Assembly: GCF_014206975.1 (NCBI RefSeq)
Contig: NZ_JACHOU010000021.1
Span: 16,361 to 80,360, forward strand
Direction: 5' to 3'
Length of the DNA: 64,000 bases
Source of the DNA: Aminobacter aganoensis
Lineage (GTDB): Bacteria > Pseudomonadota > Alphaproteobacteria > Rhizobiales > Rhizobiaceae
Below are positions 52,188 to 61,331 of this stretch, piece after piece (the first letter of the stretch is position 1; each line of letters starts with the position of its first letter). The notes beneath the pieces were generated by a model, which was not told the DNA's origin, did no database searches, and saw only the letters and a list, made by a program, of their open reading frames with translations. Position numbers and translations under genes: made by a program.

Positions 52188-53786
52188 TCAACGAATAAGC
52201 TTGAAGCCGCAGTAGTTAGCAGCGGCTACATCACAACAAATCTTCGTGTAGTCAGCGAAGCCACCCGCATACGGCATCAAGGTCCGCGGACGTCCGGGCA
52301 GTTCGGGGCTGATATGCCAAGAATTCTTCGCCGTCATGAACATGGTTTTGCTCGCTACTTCATTCGCGTGATTGAACCAGTTTTCCTCGGCGTCGTTATT
52401 GCTTTCAATTGCCCTAAACTGATTCCGGCAGAGATAGTCGATGCAATCGGAAATCCACTCGACATGCTGCTCGATCGCGACGACGACGTTACACAATATG
52501 CCCGGGCTACCCGGCCCAGTGACGGTGAAGAAGTTGGGAAATCCAGCGGGCGCAAGCCCGAGATAATTTGTGATCCCGCGCGTCCATTTCTCGGCCAGCG
52601 TCTCGCGCACGCCCTTGATCTGGATTGCTGAGAGCGCGCCAATCATTGCGTCGAACCCCGTGGCGAACACGACGGCATCCAATTCGTGGCGCCGCGACGC
52701 CGTCTCGATTCCGGTCGCGGTGAAGCGAACAAGCGGTTCGGCCCGAAGATCGACGAGTGTGACGTTCGGCCTATTGTAAGTGGCGTAATAGTCTGTATCG
52801 AGGCATATCCGGCGTGCGCCAAGCGGAATGCCGCGAGGCTTGAGCACTTCAGCCGTCTCTGGCTTCTCAACAATTTCGGCGATGCGCGCCCGCACGAAAT
52901 CCGCGGCAACAGCATTCGCTTTCTCATCTGCCACTAGATCGGTAAAGCTCCGAACGAAATCGAGGCCACCGCGTTGCCAGTGCTCCGCGAATACCCGCTC
53001 ACGCTCTACTGCGTCGACATCAAAGACGGAGCACTGCGGCGCTGACTGGATCAGCGCCCGCTCCGATTTCCCCGCTTTATCGCGCATTGCCGGATAGTCG
53101 CGCTTCCAAGTCTTCTCGTGTTCTGCATCCAGTACGCCGTTTCGTGCTGGGAGGGTGAAATTCGCTGTCCGTTGAAAGACCGTCAGGTGCCGAGCTTCAT
53201 GCGCGATCTTCGGGATGACCTGTATGCCCGTCGACCCGGTTCCGATAACCGCTACGGACTGCCCGGTGAATTTGACTTCATGATGGGGCCACGCCCCGGT
53301 GTAGTACGCGGTCCCCCGGAAATCCTCGAGTCCTGGCATGTCAGGGGTTCGCGCGGCTGACAGGCATCCAGTCGCCATTACAGCAAAACGGGCGTTCAAC
53401 TTCTCGCCGAGATCGGTCCGCAGATGCCAGAGACATGCATCAGTGGACCAGTCCATGTCGGTGACACGACGACCGAAACGGATGTCTCGACGCAGGTCGA
53501 ACCTGTCGGCGACATGATTGATATACTTTAGTATCTCCGGCTGTGCCGCGTAACGCTCGCTCCAATGCCAGTCCTGTTGCAGACGCTCGTCAAAGGAATA
53601 GGAGTATTGCAAGCTTTCGATATCACACCGAGCGCCGGGATACCTGTTCCAGTACCAGGTTCCGCCCACGTCGGCACCGGCTTCTACCGCGATGGTGCGC
53701 AATCCGTTCTGGCGCAACCGGTGCAACATATAGAGGCCTGCGAAACCGGCACCTACAACAATCGCGTCGAAATTCTCTGGGACCAT
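52188..53786 (-). CDS. Flavin-dependent monooxygenase of the Baeyer-Villiger type, atypical fingerprint
   Basis: A 532-residue class B flavoprotein. N-terminal FAD motif IVVGAGFAGLYMLHRL, the first BVMO fingerprint GGTWYWNRYPGARCD (residues 41-55), and NADPH motif VIGTGSTGIQV. The second fingerprint, normally F-x-G-x3-H-x3-W-P, here reads FRGTAYYTGAWP (156-167) with Tyr at the His position (Y162). BVMOs insert oxygen next to a ketone to make an ester or lactone. The change makes altered activity possible. First gene of the minus-strand operon with two SDRs; downstream conversion of alcohol, ketone and ester is plausible. Confidence 0.85.
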   Translation of the reverse strand: MVPENFDAIVVGAGFAGLYMLHRLRQNGLRTIAVEAGADVGGTWYWNRYPGARCDIESLQYSYSFDERLQQDWHWSERYAAQPEILKYINHVADRFDLRRDIRFGRRVTDMDWSTDACLWHLRTDLGEKLNARFAVMATGCLSAARTPDMPGLEDFRGTAYYTGAWPHHEVKFTGQSVAVIGTGSTGIQVIPKIAHEARHLTVFQRTANFTLPARNGVLDAEHEKTWKRDYPAMRDKAGKSERALIQSAPQCSVFDVDAVERERVFAEHWQRGGLDFVRSFTDLVADEKANAVAADFVRARIAEIVEKPETAEVLKPRGIPLGARRICLDTDYYATYNRPNVTLVDLRAEPLVRFTATGIETASRRHELDAVVFATGFDAMIGALSAIQIKGVRETLAEKWTRGITNYLGLAPAGFPNFFTVTGPGSPGILCNVVVAIEQHVEWISDCIDYLCRNQFRAIESNNDAEENWFNHANEVASKTMFMTAKNSWHISPELPGRPRTLMPYAGGFADYTKICCDVAAANYCGFKLIR

Positions 53787-54197
53787 GAGGGCTTTTTCGT
53801 CGTTCGCTACTGGTCGAGCGCCGTTCTGCGCCTGTAAAGTTCTGGCACAGCGGACCCGTCAGGTAGCCTGGCTCAGTGGATGGATCGCTTCCTACCTGAC
53901 ACACACGCTAGCTTTCCGGTGTCGGCGGCGTCTTGACGGGCCGTCCATGTTTTTTCGCCGCGCGTCATTTGATGACGGTGCCCCCTGCGCATGCCACGGG
54001 GTCGCAACCTCCCCGCACTGCTGGCGCAATGGGAGCCGGCGAACTGCAAGCGAAGCGCGATCAAACGAACGAAAGGAGAAATAATGCGGACGGACCGTAA
54101 AGAAGGCAACGCAGTTGTCCCGATACCTTGGCTTGCTACTGTGTCCACAACTCGGTCCGTGGCGCCAACGACCATAACATCCTGCCAGGGGGTAAAA
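53787..54197. other. Divergent intergenic region between the monooxygenase and ABC transporter genes
   Basis: This should contain the promoters for both operons. The reading frame of the ABC binding protein extends back to an ATG at 54084 with GAAAGGAGAAATA before it, so the transcript or an N-terminal extension may begin there. No other gene or strong palindrome was seen. Confidence 0.4.
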
Positions 54198-55790
54198 ATG
54201 GATCAGTATAGAAGCATTGGATTGAACATCGTCAACAGGGACAAACAAAACCGTTCGAGGTGGTTTGCAAGCTTCACCGCTGTCGCGGTTCTCACGACAG
54301 CACTCTCATATGGTTCGGCTGCAAACGCAGCCGACGGCGCTATCATCGTCGCGCGAGCGCTCGACGTCGGCACGCTCGACCGAGACGCAGGCCCCGGTGA
54401 CATGGGCAATATGGTCATCCGCTCGATCCTCGATCCCCTCGTTCTTCTGGACAGGGACGCATCGATCAAACCGGGCTTAGCCGAAAGCTGGGAAATCAGC
54501 CCAGATAGACTGACGTATAAGTTCAAGATACGCAGTGGACTTAAGTGCCACGACGGCACTCCGTTCGACGCCGAGGCAGTCAAGTGGAACTTTGAGCGAA
54601 TGGCTCGGCCCGAGACGACGGGTGTTTCGGCCATCCGAAATCTGGATGACGCCTCTGTCGAAGGAGACGTCGCAGTCATCCGTTTCAAAACGCGTAACGA
54701 CGCATTCATTCGCGCCCTCGGCGCCCTGCGATACGGGATGCTTTGTCCATCCTCAGACAAGGCAGACGGCACGTTCGCGCCAATCGGAACCGGCCCATGG
54801 AAGTTCATCAGTTGGACCAAGAACGACAAGGTTCGACTGGAGCGCAACGACGACTACGTCAACCACGATCCTTGGATTGAGAATCCGGGCGCTCCACACG
54901 AGAAGTTTCTTGAATTTCGCGTTGTTCCGGAAAACGTTGCCCGTATCGCCGCGCTCCGAAGCGGCGAGGTAAATTTCGCGGAGCCCTCTTACGAACAGGT
55001 CGCGGAACTGCGCAACGATCCGAACTACAAGATCTGGGCGGGCGAACATTCTGGCCAATTCGCTTGGGGAGCCTTCACGCTGAAGGTGCCTCCGTTGGAT
55101 GATCGTAGGGTTCGTCAAGCCGTCGTCCACGCCATGGACCGGAAAACGTACTCGGAGATCGCCTTCGAAGGACAAAACAGTCCCATCAACTGTCCTGCAC
55201 CGCCCAATCTCCCCTTCATCGACCAGGATCTTTGCGCGCAGTGGGGGCAGTCCTACGACCCCGAGAAGGCAAAGGCGTTGCTCGCCGAAGCAGGCTACGG
55301 CCCCAACAACCCGCTCAAGCTGACGATTTCTGTCCACCAACTGCCGGGGTGGGATCTGATGCATCAAATTATGCTTCAGAACCTTAAGGACGTTGGTATT
55401 GATGCAACGCTCGAGACGCGTGAGGCGTCGGCGTTCATGGCCGACATCAAGGAGCAGAATACCCGAACAGAAGGAATTCCGATCACTTGGACCTGGGGCT
55501 CATCGGGGCTCGATCCGCTGTCACCTTACGAGCAGCAGTTCGTTGGCGCCGGTCAGTTCAACGGTGGCCTTGGAGCGGAAATGGACAAGCTAGTCGCCGA
55601 GGCGCGGAGTCTTGAGGGAGACGCTCAAGGGAAAGCGATTCAGAACATTATGCAGTACATTTTGTCGGAGGCCTTTGTATACCCTATCGTTTCGCCGGGA
55701 TGGCAGTTCGTCATCGCCACGAAGTCCTCTACGACTGGATTCGTCTATCAGTATCTCAACATGATGAATTTCAACGACGTTAAGCTTTGA
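54198..55790 (+). CDS. ABC transporter substrate-binding protein, peptide/opine family 5
   Basis: A 530-residue periplasmic binding protein. The signal peptide is FTAVAVLTTALSYGSAANA (cleavage near 42). Family-5 features include LVLLDRDASIKPGLAESWEIS, RSGLKCHDGTPFDAEAVKWNFERM and VRQAVVHAMDRKTYSEIAF. It would bind an oligopeptide, opine or related solute. The start at 54198 (AGGGGGT before it) was chosen over 54084, which has a good ribosome site but would add 38 residues before the signal. First gene of a rightward operon. Confidence 0.88.
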   Translation: MDQYRSIGLNIVNRDKQNRSRWFASFTAVAVLTTALSYGSAANAADGAIIVARALDVGTLDRDAGPGDMGNMVIRSILDPLVLLDRDASIKPGLAESWEISPDRLTYKFKIRSGLKCHDGTPFDAEAVKWNFERMARPETTGVSAIRNLDDASVEGDVAVIRFKTRNDAFIRALGALRYGMLCPSSDKADGTFAPIGTGPWKFISWTKNDKVRLERNDDYVNHDPWIENPGAPHEKFLEFRVVPENVARIAALRSGEVNFAEPSYEQVAELRNDPNYKIWAGEHSGQFAWGAFTLKVPPLDDRRVRQAVVHAMDRKTYSEIAFEGQNSPINCPAPPNLPFIDQDLCAQWGQSYDPEKAKALLAEAGYGPNNPLKLTISVHQLPGWDLMHQIMLQNLKDVGIDATLETREASAFMADIKEQNTRTEGIPITWTWGSSGLDPLSPYEQQFVGAGQFNGGLGAEMDKLVAEARSLEGDAQGKAIQNIMQYILSEAFVYPIVSPGWQFVIATKSSTTGFVYQYLNMMNFNDVKL

Positions 55791-55860
55791 CATAGCGGCA
55801 TCGAGCGCGCCTCGCGCGCGTTCGATGCTTTCGGTGGGCGACTGATAGGGTGTTGCACGA

Positions 55861-56784
55861 GTGGCTAGGTACATCACTGGACGCATATCAACCGCTCTTC
55901 TGACACTCCTGATCGCGAGTTTTCTCGTCGGGCTTTTGATCCATGTGATACCTGGCGATCCAATCGAGACGATGTTTTCCAGAATGGAAGGCGTCACGCC
56001 AGAGCAGATCGAGGAGATGCGCCGTCAGCTAGGCCTCGGGCAACCGGCTTGGGTGCAATCCGCTTTATACGTGTGGCACGCGATTCAAGGCGACTTCGGT
56101 CACACCATTGTCGGCCGTGAGCCGGTTCTAGGATTTCTGCTAAGCCGCTTGCCCGCAACCCTCGCGCTGACCGCGTCGGGGCTTGGCATTGCGATTGCGA
56201 TCGGCCTGCCGCTTGGGTTCCTTGCAGCCTACAATCGGGGCCGTTGGATCGACAACACGTTAATGTTCATTTCGGTGCTTGGCATCTCAATGCCATCGTT
56301 TTGGTTGGGATTGATGCTCCTTCTGACGGTCCCCGTATATCTCGATTTCATTCCGGTCGCGGGTGAAGGGCCAGCGAGTATCATACTACCAGCTTTGACG
56401 CTGGGTTTGGTCTATTCGGCCGTTATCGCCCGGATGACACGATCGGCGATGATTGAGGTCTTGTCGGAAGACTTCATTCGCACCGCCAGGGCCAAGGGTC
56501 TACGCGAAACGATTGTAATGTCTCGCCACGCATTCAAACCTGCGTCCATCTCAATCGTCACGGTCATCGGCTTGATCTTTGGAAGTATGATGGGCGGGCA
56601 GGTCATTGTAGAGAACGTCTTCAGTTGGAACGGGCTCGGACGTGTTGCGGTCCTCGCAATGCAGCAACGTGATTATCCCACAATTCAAGGTTTCATCATT
56701 CTATTCGCGGCAATAATCGTAACGGTCTCTGTAATTCTAGACATGATCTATCTTTGGATTGATCCCCGCGTTCGTACCGGTTGA
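55861..56784 (+). CDS. ABC transporter permease, DppB-like
   Basis: A 307-residue inner-membrane protein with six predicted helices. The first is at about 10-30 (STALLTLLIASFLVGLLIHVIPGD), and the EAA loop region RTARAKGLRETIVMSRHAFKPASI lies near residues 205-228. Start is GTG at 55861. 70 bases after the binding-protein gene. Confidence 0.88.
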   Translation: MARYITGRISTALLTLLIASFLVGLLIHVIPGDPIETMFSRMEGVTPEQIEEMRRQLGLGQPAWVQSALYVWHAIQGDFGHTIVGREPVLGFLLSRLPATLALTASGLGIAIAIGLPLGFLAAYNRGRWIDNTLMFISVLGISMPSFWLGLMLLLTVPVYLDFIPVAGEGPASIILPALTLGLVYSAVIARMTRSAMIEVLSEDFIRTARAKGLRETIVMSRHAFKPASISIVTVIGLIFGSMMGGQVIVENVFSWNGLGRVAVLAMQQRDYPTIQGFIILFAAIIVTVSVILDMIYLWIDPRVRTG

Positions 56785-56794
56785 TTTTACAAAA

Positions 56795-57622
56795 ATGGCA
56801 AAATTCCTTTCCCGCTACTTCAACGCTGTGTTCGGTCTATCGATCCTCGTGGTCATTGGCCTGGTTGCTCTCTTTGCACCGCACATTGCACCTTACGAAG
56901 CCGACCGGATCTTCGCTGGGCCGCGGTTGAGCCCGCCGAGTGCAGCCTATCCGTTCGGCACCGATGCGCTCGGCCGCGATATGTTCAGCCGCGTCGTACA
57001 CGGCGCCAGGCTAACGGCTTATGTCGGAACAATCGCGCTCGTAATCGGCCTGGGGGCGGGCGCCGTTGTCGGCCTCGCGGCAGGTTACTCACGCACTTGG
57101 TTGCGAGGTTTCCTGATGCGCGTCATCGATCTTCTCTATTCGTTCCCCGGTCTACTTATCGCGCTCGCCCTTGTCGCGTTCATCGGCCCGAGTCTGGAGA
57201 ATGCCATGATTGCAGTCGGGATCAGCACCATCCCATTCTTTGCCCGGGTCACGTATAGCGTTGTCATCGTCGAGCGCGCCAAACCATACTTTGACTCGGG
57301 GCGGGTTATCGGTGCGGGCTCGCTCCGACTGATGGTCTTCTACCTGCTTCCGAACGTTCTGCCCGCCCTCATTGTGGTCGGCTCGTTGGGATTCTCGACG
57401 GCGATTCTCGCCGCGGCCGGACTGTCATTCCTCGGATTGGGCGCGCAACCGCCTGCTCCGGAATGGGGAGCGCTACTAGCTGATGGACGCAGCTATATGA
57501 CGAACGCTCCGTGGTTAATGATCTTCCCGGGCCTTTCCATTTTTCTCGTCGTGCTAGCGTTCAATCTTGTCGGCGACGCAATGAGCGAACATTTCGATCC
57601 CCGCCAAAGATGGAAGCGTTAG
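56795..57622 (+). CDS. ABC transporter permease, DppC-like
   Basis: A 275-residue permease with an N-terminal cytoplasmic/membrane part (YFNAVFGLSILVVIGLVALFAPHIAPY). The DppC signature is PFGTDALGRDMFSRVVHGAR. The ATG at 56795 lies ten bases after the preceding stop; the longer frame starts at a TTG inside the upstream gene. Confidence 0.88.
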   Translation: MAKFLSRYFNAVFGLSILVVIGLVALFAPHIAPYEADRIFAGPRLSPPSAAYPFGTDALGRDMFSRVVHGARLTAYVGTIALVIGLGAGAVVGLAAGYSRTWLRGFLMRVIDLLYSFPGLLIALALVAFIGPSLENAMIAVGISTIPFFARVTYSVVIVERAKPYFDSGRVIGAGSLRLMVFYLLPNVLPALIVVGSLGFSTAILAAAGLSFLGLGAQPPAPEWGALLADGRSYMTNAPWLMIFPGLSIFLVVLAFNLVGDAMSEHFDPRQRWKR

Positions 57623-57626
57623 ATCT

Positions 57627-58646
57627 ATGGGGCAGGTTTTCGAGACGCATAATGTTGCAGCACACGACCAAGTGCTCAAGGCGGTAGATCTCTCCGTTTC
57701 GTTCCAATCTGGCAACAGCAATGCCGTGGCAGTCGACCACGTCTCGTTCGGGGTAGCCCGCGGCGAAATGCTCGCCCTTGTGGGAGAATCCGGCTGCGGC
57801 AAGAGCACCGCTGCCCTCGCCCTGCTTGGGCTCCTTCGATCTCCCCCGGCTAGGGTCGAGGGGCGTATCCTCCTGGCTGGCCGCAGCATACTCGGACTTC
57901 CGCCCGCCGACCTTCAGCAGATACGTGGCAAAAGCATCGCGATGATCTTCCAGCAGCCGATGACTTCCCTCAATCCGGTACTGACGATCGAACGACAACT
58001 CACTGAAAGCACGATGGCCCACGAGAGCATCACGAGGTCCGAGGCCATCTCTCGCGCACGCGACGCGCTGGAACTTGTCGGGATTTCTTCGCCGGAGACG
58101 CGACTTCGCCAGTATCCGCACCAGCTATCGGGAGGCATGCGTCAGCGAGTCATGATCGCGATGGCGATGGCTTGCCGCCCGAGCGTCTTGGTCGCAGATG
58201 AGCCAACTACTGCTCTCGACGTGACCATGCAGGCCCAGATCCTCTCGCTTATCAAAGGATTAAAGCGCGACTTTGGTGTCGCGACCATCCTGATCACTCA
58301 TGACCTGGGCGTAGTCGCGGAGAACGCGGACCGCGTAGCGGTTATGTATGCTGGTCGAATAGTGGAACAAGCAGGAACATCGGAGCTCTTTCGTGCGCCG
58401 GCGCACCCTTACACTCGCGGTCTAATCGCCGCCGTCCCGAGGCTCGATGGCGTTCCTATTGGTTCTGCGCAAACGAGGCGGCTTCAGGAAATACCTGGCT
58501 CTGTCCCTCAAGCTGGACCATCGGTTCCTGGCTGCCCGTTCGCACCGCGCTGCCCTCTCGCGTCGGATCGCTGTCGATCCATGAGACCGATGGAGGTAGC
58601 GATAGCGCCAGAACACCTAGTTTCCTGTTGGGAATACGCAGCATGA
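57627..58646 (+). CDS. ABC transporter ATPase, DppD-like
   Basis: A 339-residue ATP-binding subunit. Walker A GESGCGKST, Q-loop MIFQQPMTSLNP, signature LSGGMRQRV, Walker B VLVADEPTTALDV and the H-loop THDLG. The C-terminal oligopeptide-transporter region with three Cys (CPFAPRCPLASDRC) is present. Four bases after the permease. Confidence 0.92.
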   Translation: MGQVFETHNVAAHDQVLKAVDLSVSFQSGNSNAVAVDHVSFGVARGEMLALVGESGCGKSTAALALLGLLRSPPARVEGRILLAGRSILGLPPADLQQIRGKSIAMIFQQPMTSLNPVLTIERQLTESTMAHESITRSEAISRARDALELVGISSPETRLRQYPHQLSGGMRQRVMIAMAMACRPSVLVADEPTTALDVTMQAQILSLIKGLKRDFGVATILITHDLGVVAENADRVAVMYAGRIVEQAGTSELFRAPAHPYTRGLIAAVPRLDGVPIGSAQTRRLQEIPGSVPQAGPSVPGCPFAPRCPLASDRCRSMRPMEVAIAPEHLVSCWEYAA

Positions 58647-59593
58647 CACAGGCAGTTCTAGAGGTCAGAGGGATCGTCAAGCATTTCCAGACAAGGGGCG
58701 GCGCAATAGCGCGTGCAGTGAACGGCGTGTCTTTTGACCTCGCCAAGGGAGAAACGTTGGGACTCATTGGGGAAAGCGGCTGCGGCAAGTCCACGCTGGC
58801 CCGCGTTCTAGCCCGTCTCGATACTCCCGATACCGGTGAAGTCCTTTTGGACGGCAATGACATTGGCCGAATTGGCAATCGCGCCATGAAACCAATCCGA
58901 CGCCGCATCCAGATGATCTTCCAGGATGCCGTATCCTCGCTCAACCCACGAGCGACAGCCGGCGCGGCGGTCGCAGAGCCGCTGAAACTCCACAGGGTCG
59001 TTCCAAGGAACAAAGTCAAAGACCGTGTGGCCGAACTCTTCGAGGCTGTTGGTCTCCCCGTGGGACTAATGTCGCGCTATCCGCATGAAATGTCTGGTGG
59101 GCAATGCCAGCGGCTAAGTATCGCGCGAGCGATCTCGCTGGACCCAGACATAATTATCGCTGACGAGGCAGTCTCCGCGCTAGACGTTTCCATCAAAGCG
59201 CAGGTGATCAATCTGCTTATGGACGTGCAGACTCGCCTTGGCCTGTCATATGTATTTATCACTCATGACATGGCATTGGTCGGGGTTCTCAGCCATCGCA
59301 TCGCTGTGATGTATCTTGGCCGCTTCGTGGAAGTTGGGGACGCTGACGCCATCATTCGGCGACCTATGCACCCCTACTCGCAAGCGCTCATCGCTGCATC
59401 ACCCATTCCAGACCCCGATCGTCCAAGAACTCAGGCCTTGCCGATCAAGGGCGAGTTGCCCAGCCCCATAAAGCCCCCCTCAGGCTGCACTTTCCATCCC
59501 CGTTGCCCATTGGCACAAGCGCGATGCAAGAGCGAGGTTCCGGAACTGCGGACAACGGGAGAAGCGCGCCAAGTCGCTTGTCATTTCGCCTAG
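58643..59593 (+). CDS. ABC transporter ATPase, DppF-like
   Basis: A 316-residue second ATP-binding subunit with Walker A GESGCGKSTL, Q-loop MIFQDAVSSLNP, signature MSGGQCQRLS, Walker B IIADEAVSALDV, THDMA and the C-terminal FHPRCPLAQARC. The start was placed at the ATG at 58643, overlapping the previous stop (ATGA). A 197-base gap then precedes the aldehyde dehydrogenase gene. Confidence 0.92.
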   Translation: MTQAVLEVRGIVKHFQTRGGAIARAVNGVSFDLAKGETLGLIGESGCGKSTLARVLARLDTPDTGEVLLDGNDIGRIGNRAMKPIRRRIQMIFQDAVSSLNPRATAGAAVAEPLKLHRVVPRNKVKDRVAELFEAVGLPVGLMSRYPHEMSGGQCQRLSIARAISLDPDIIIADEAVSALDVSIKAQVINLLMDVQTRLGLSYVFITHDMALVGVLSHRIAVMYLGRFVEVGDADAIIRRPMHPYSQALIAASPIPDPDRPRTQALPIKGELPSPIKPPSGCTFHPRCPLAQARCKSEVPELRTTGEARQVACHFA

Positions 59594-59790
59594 CGAGACA
59601 CATCGGTGTCTGCTCTTTCAAAACCGCGTCGGCCTTCAGCAGGCCCAGGCGTGTAAATCGACATCGGTGTTTCAAATTCATACGTCCTGTAAAAAACAGC
59701 GGACTGGACGGCAAGAAGACCGCCTCCCGTACCGCTAACAATCGTCAAGCCTTTGCTGCATCAGCATCGGTCATCTGTGAAGAGGTGATT

Positions 59791-61269
59791 ATGATTGAGG
59801 TGCCCGCCCATTTTTTTCAACGTGCGCCGCAGCTTGTGATTGACGGCAATCGCGAGGATTCGGCATCCGATCAGACAATCGAAGTTGTAAATCCTTCCAA
59901 TGGGAGACGCCTGACCGAGATCCCCGCAGGGTCGGAGAAGGACGTGGACAGGGCAGTCTCGGCTGCTCGACGGACATTCGAAAGCGGAAAGTGGAGTTCG
60001 ACGGCCGCAGCGGACCGAAAGGCTGTGCTGACGCAGCTAGCCGATCTAATTGTGAGAGATGCATCCGACCTTGATGCCATCGATGCCGCGGAGATGGGAA
60101 AGCCAGTTTCGACCTGGCGATTCAACGCTCGGGCCGCGGCGGATCACTGCCGCTTCTATGCTGAAGCGACAGACAAAATCACAGGAGTGGTGCTCCCGAC
60201 CGACGGCAGTAGCTATCATGCGCTTCGGCCTGTCCCGAGAGGTGTTGTGGGGGCGATCACGCCATGGAACTTCCCGACGTACAATGCCGTCATGAAAATT
60301 GCGCCGGCACTTGCTGCTGGCAATTCATTGGTCCTTAAACCCTCGGAACTGTCGTCGTTCTCCGCGCTACGCCTGGCCCAACTCGCCAGCGAAGCGGGTG
60401 TACCTCCAGGGGTGTTCAACGTCGTTCTAGGTAGCGGGGGCGTCGTCGGAAAAGCGCTGGCTCTCCATAATGACGTTGACATGATTACATTCACGGGGTC
60501 GACGGCCGTCGGGAAGCTAATGCTCCAGTATTCTGGACTGTCAAACATGAAGAACGTCTTGGCGGAATGCGGGGGCAAGTGCCCTCAGATTGTCTTTGAT
60601 GACGGAGTTGACCTCGATGCCGCAGCCGATTTCATAGCGCTTTATCTTCTGACCAATCAGGGACAGGTGTGCAGTGCAGGGACGCGCCTCCTTGTTCAAA
60701 AGTCGATCGAGCAAAGCCTGTTGAGCAGGCTGGCGTCGCGGTTTGGTGCAATTCGGCCCGGAATGGCATTGGACCCAGAGACAACGTTCGGTCCGCTTGT
60801 GAGTAGGACGCAACTGGAAAAGGTCATCGAAAAAATCCGTTCGGGCCATGAAAGCGGCGCGGAGCTTGTCTTGGGCGGAGGTCGCCTCCTGACCGACACT
60901 GGCGGCTTTTACTTGGAGCCAACGATATTCCGGATGGTGCCACCCTCAGCAAACATTGCCCAGGACGAAATATTCGGACCTGTACTATCGGTTTCAACAT
61001 TTGAGACCGCGAACCAAGCAGCCCAGTTGGCGAACGGAACTCGCTACGGACTTAATGCATACGTCTGGACCGCCAGCATGGCGACCGGAATGCAGATGGC
61101 GGAATCCATTCGATCCACGGTTTCGGTAAGGAGCGGTGTCTCTCGCGGGCGGGGCGCTGGGCACGCCGGAACGGGTGAGCCCATCGGAGACTCTGGGATA
61201 GGTGCTGAGGGCGGCTTGGTCGGCCTAAGCAGTTATCTGCGGCATCATTCAGTCGGCTTCTTTTATTGA
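59791..61269 (+). CDS. Aldehyde dehydrogenase, NAD(P)-dependent
   Basis: A 492-residue aldehyde dehydrogenase. N160 in ITPWNFPTYN, the NAD-binding ITFTGSTAVGK, the general base E259 in LAECGGKCPQ, and the nucleophile C294 in NQGQVCSAGTR are all present. The usual LELGGK is replaced by LAECGGK. The C-terminal stretch after residue 445 (STVSVRSGVSRGRGAGHAGTGEP) is unusual but remains open and ends in a family-like SGIGAEGGLVGLSSYL. ATG 59791 with GAAGAGGTG. It would oxidise the aldehyde formed by the dehydrogenases. Confidence 0.88.
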   Translation: MIEVPAHFFQRAPQLVIDGNREDSASDQTIEVVNPSNGRRLTEIPAGSEKDVDRAVSAARRTFESGKWSSTAAADRKAVLTQLADLIVRDASDLDAIDAAEMGKPVSTWRFNARAAADHCRFYAEATDKITGVVLPTDGSSYHALRPVPRGVVGAITPWNFPTYNAVMKIAPALAAGNSLVLKPSELSSFSALRLAQLASEAGVPPGVFNVVLGSGGVVGKALALHNDVDMITFTGSTAVGKLMLQYSGLSNMKNVLAECGGKCPQIVFDDGVDLDAAADFIALYLLTNQGQVCSAGTRLLVQKSIEQSLLSRLASRFGAIRPGMALDPETTFGPLVSRTQLEKVIEKIRSGHESGAELVLGGGRLLTDTGGFYLEPTIFRMVPPSANIAQDEIFGPVLSVSTFETANQAAQLANGTRYGLNAYVWTASMATGMQMAESIRSTVSVRSGVSRGRGAGHAGTGEPIGDSGIGAEGGLVGLSSYLRHHSVGFFY

Positions 61270-61331
61270 CGCTTGGCGAGCAAAACAACGCGGCAATGAG
61301 ACTCGGAATGTCCTGCTTAAAGTGAACTCTA

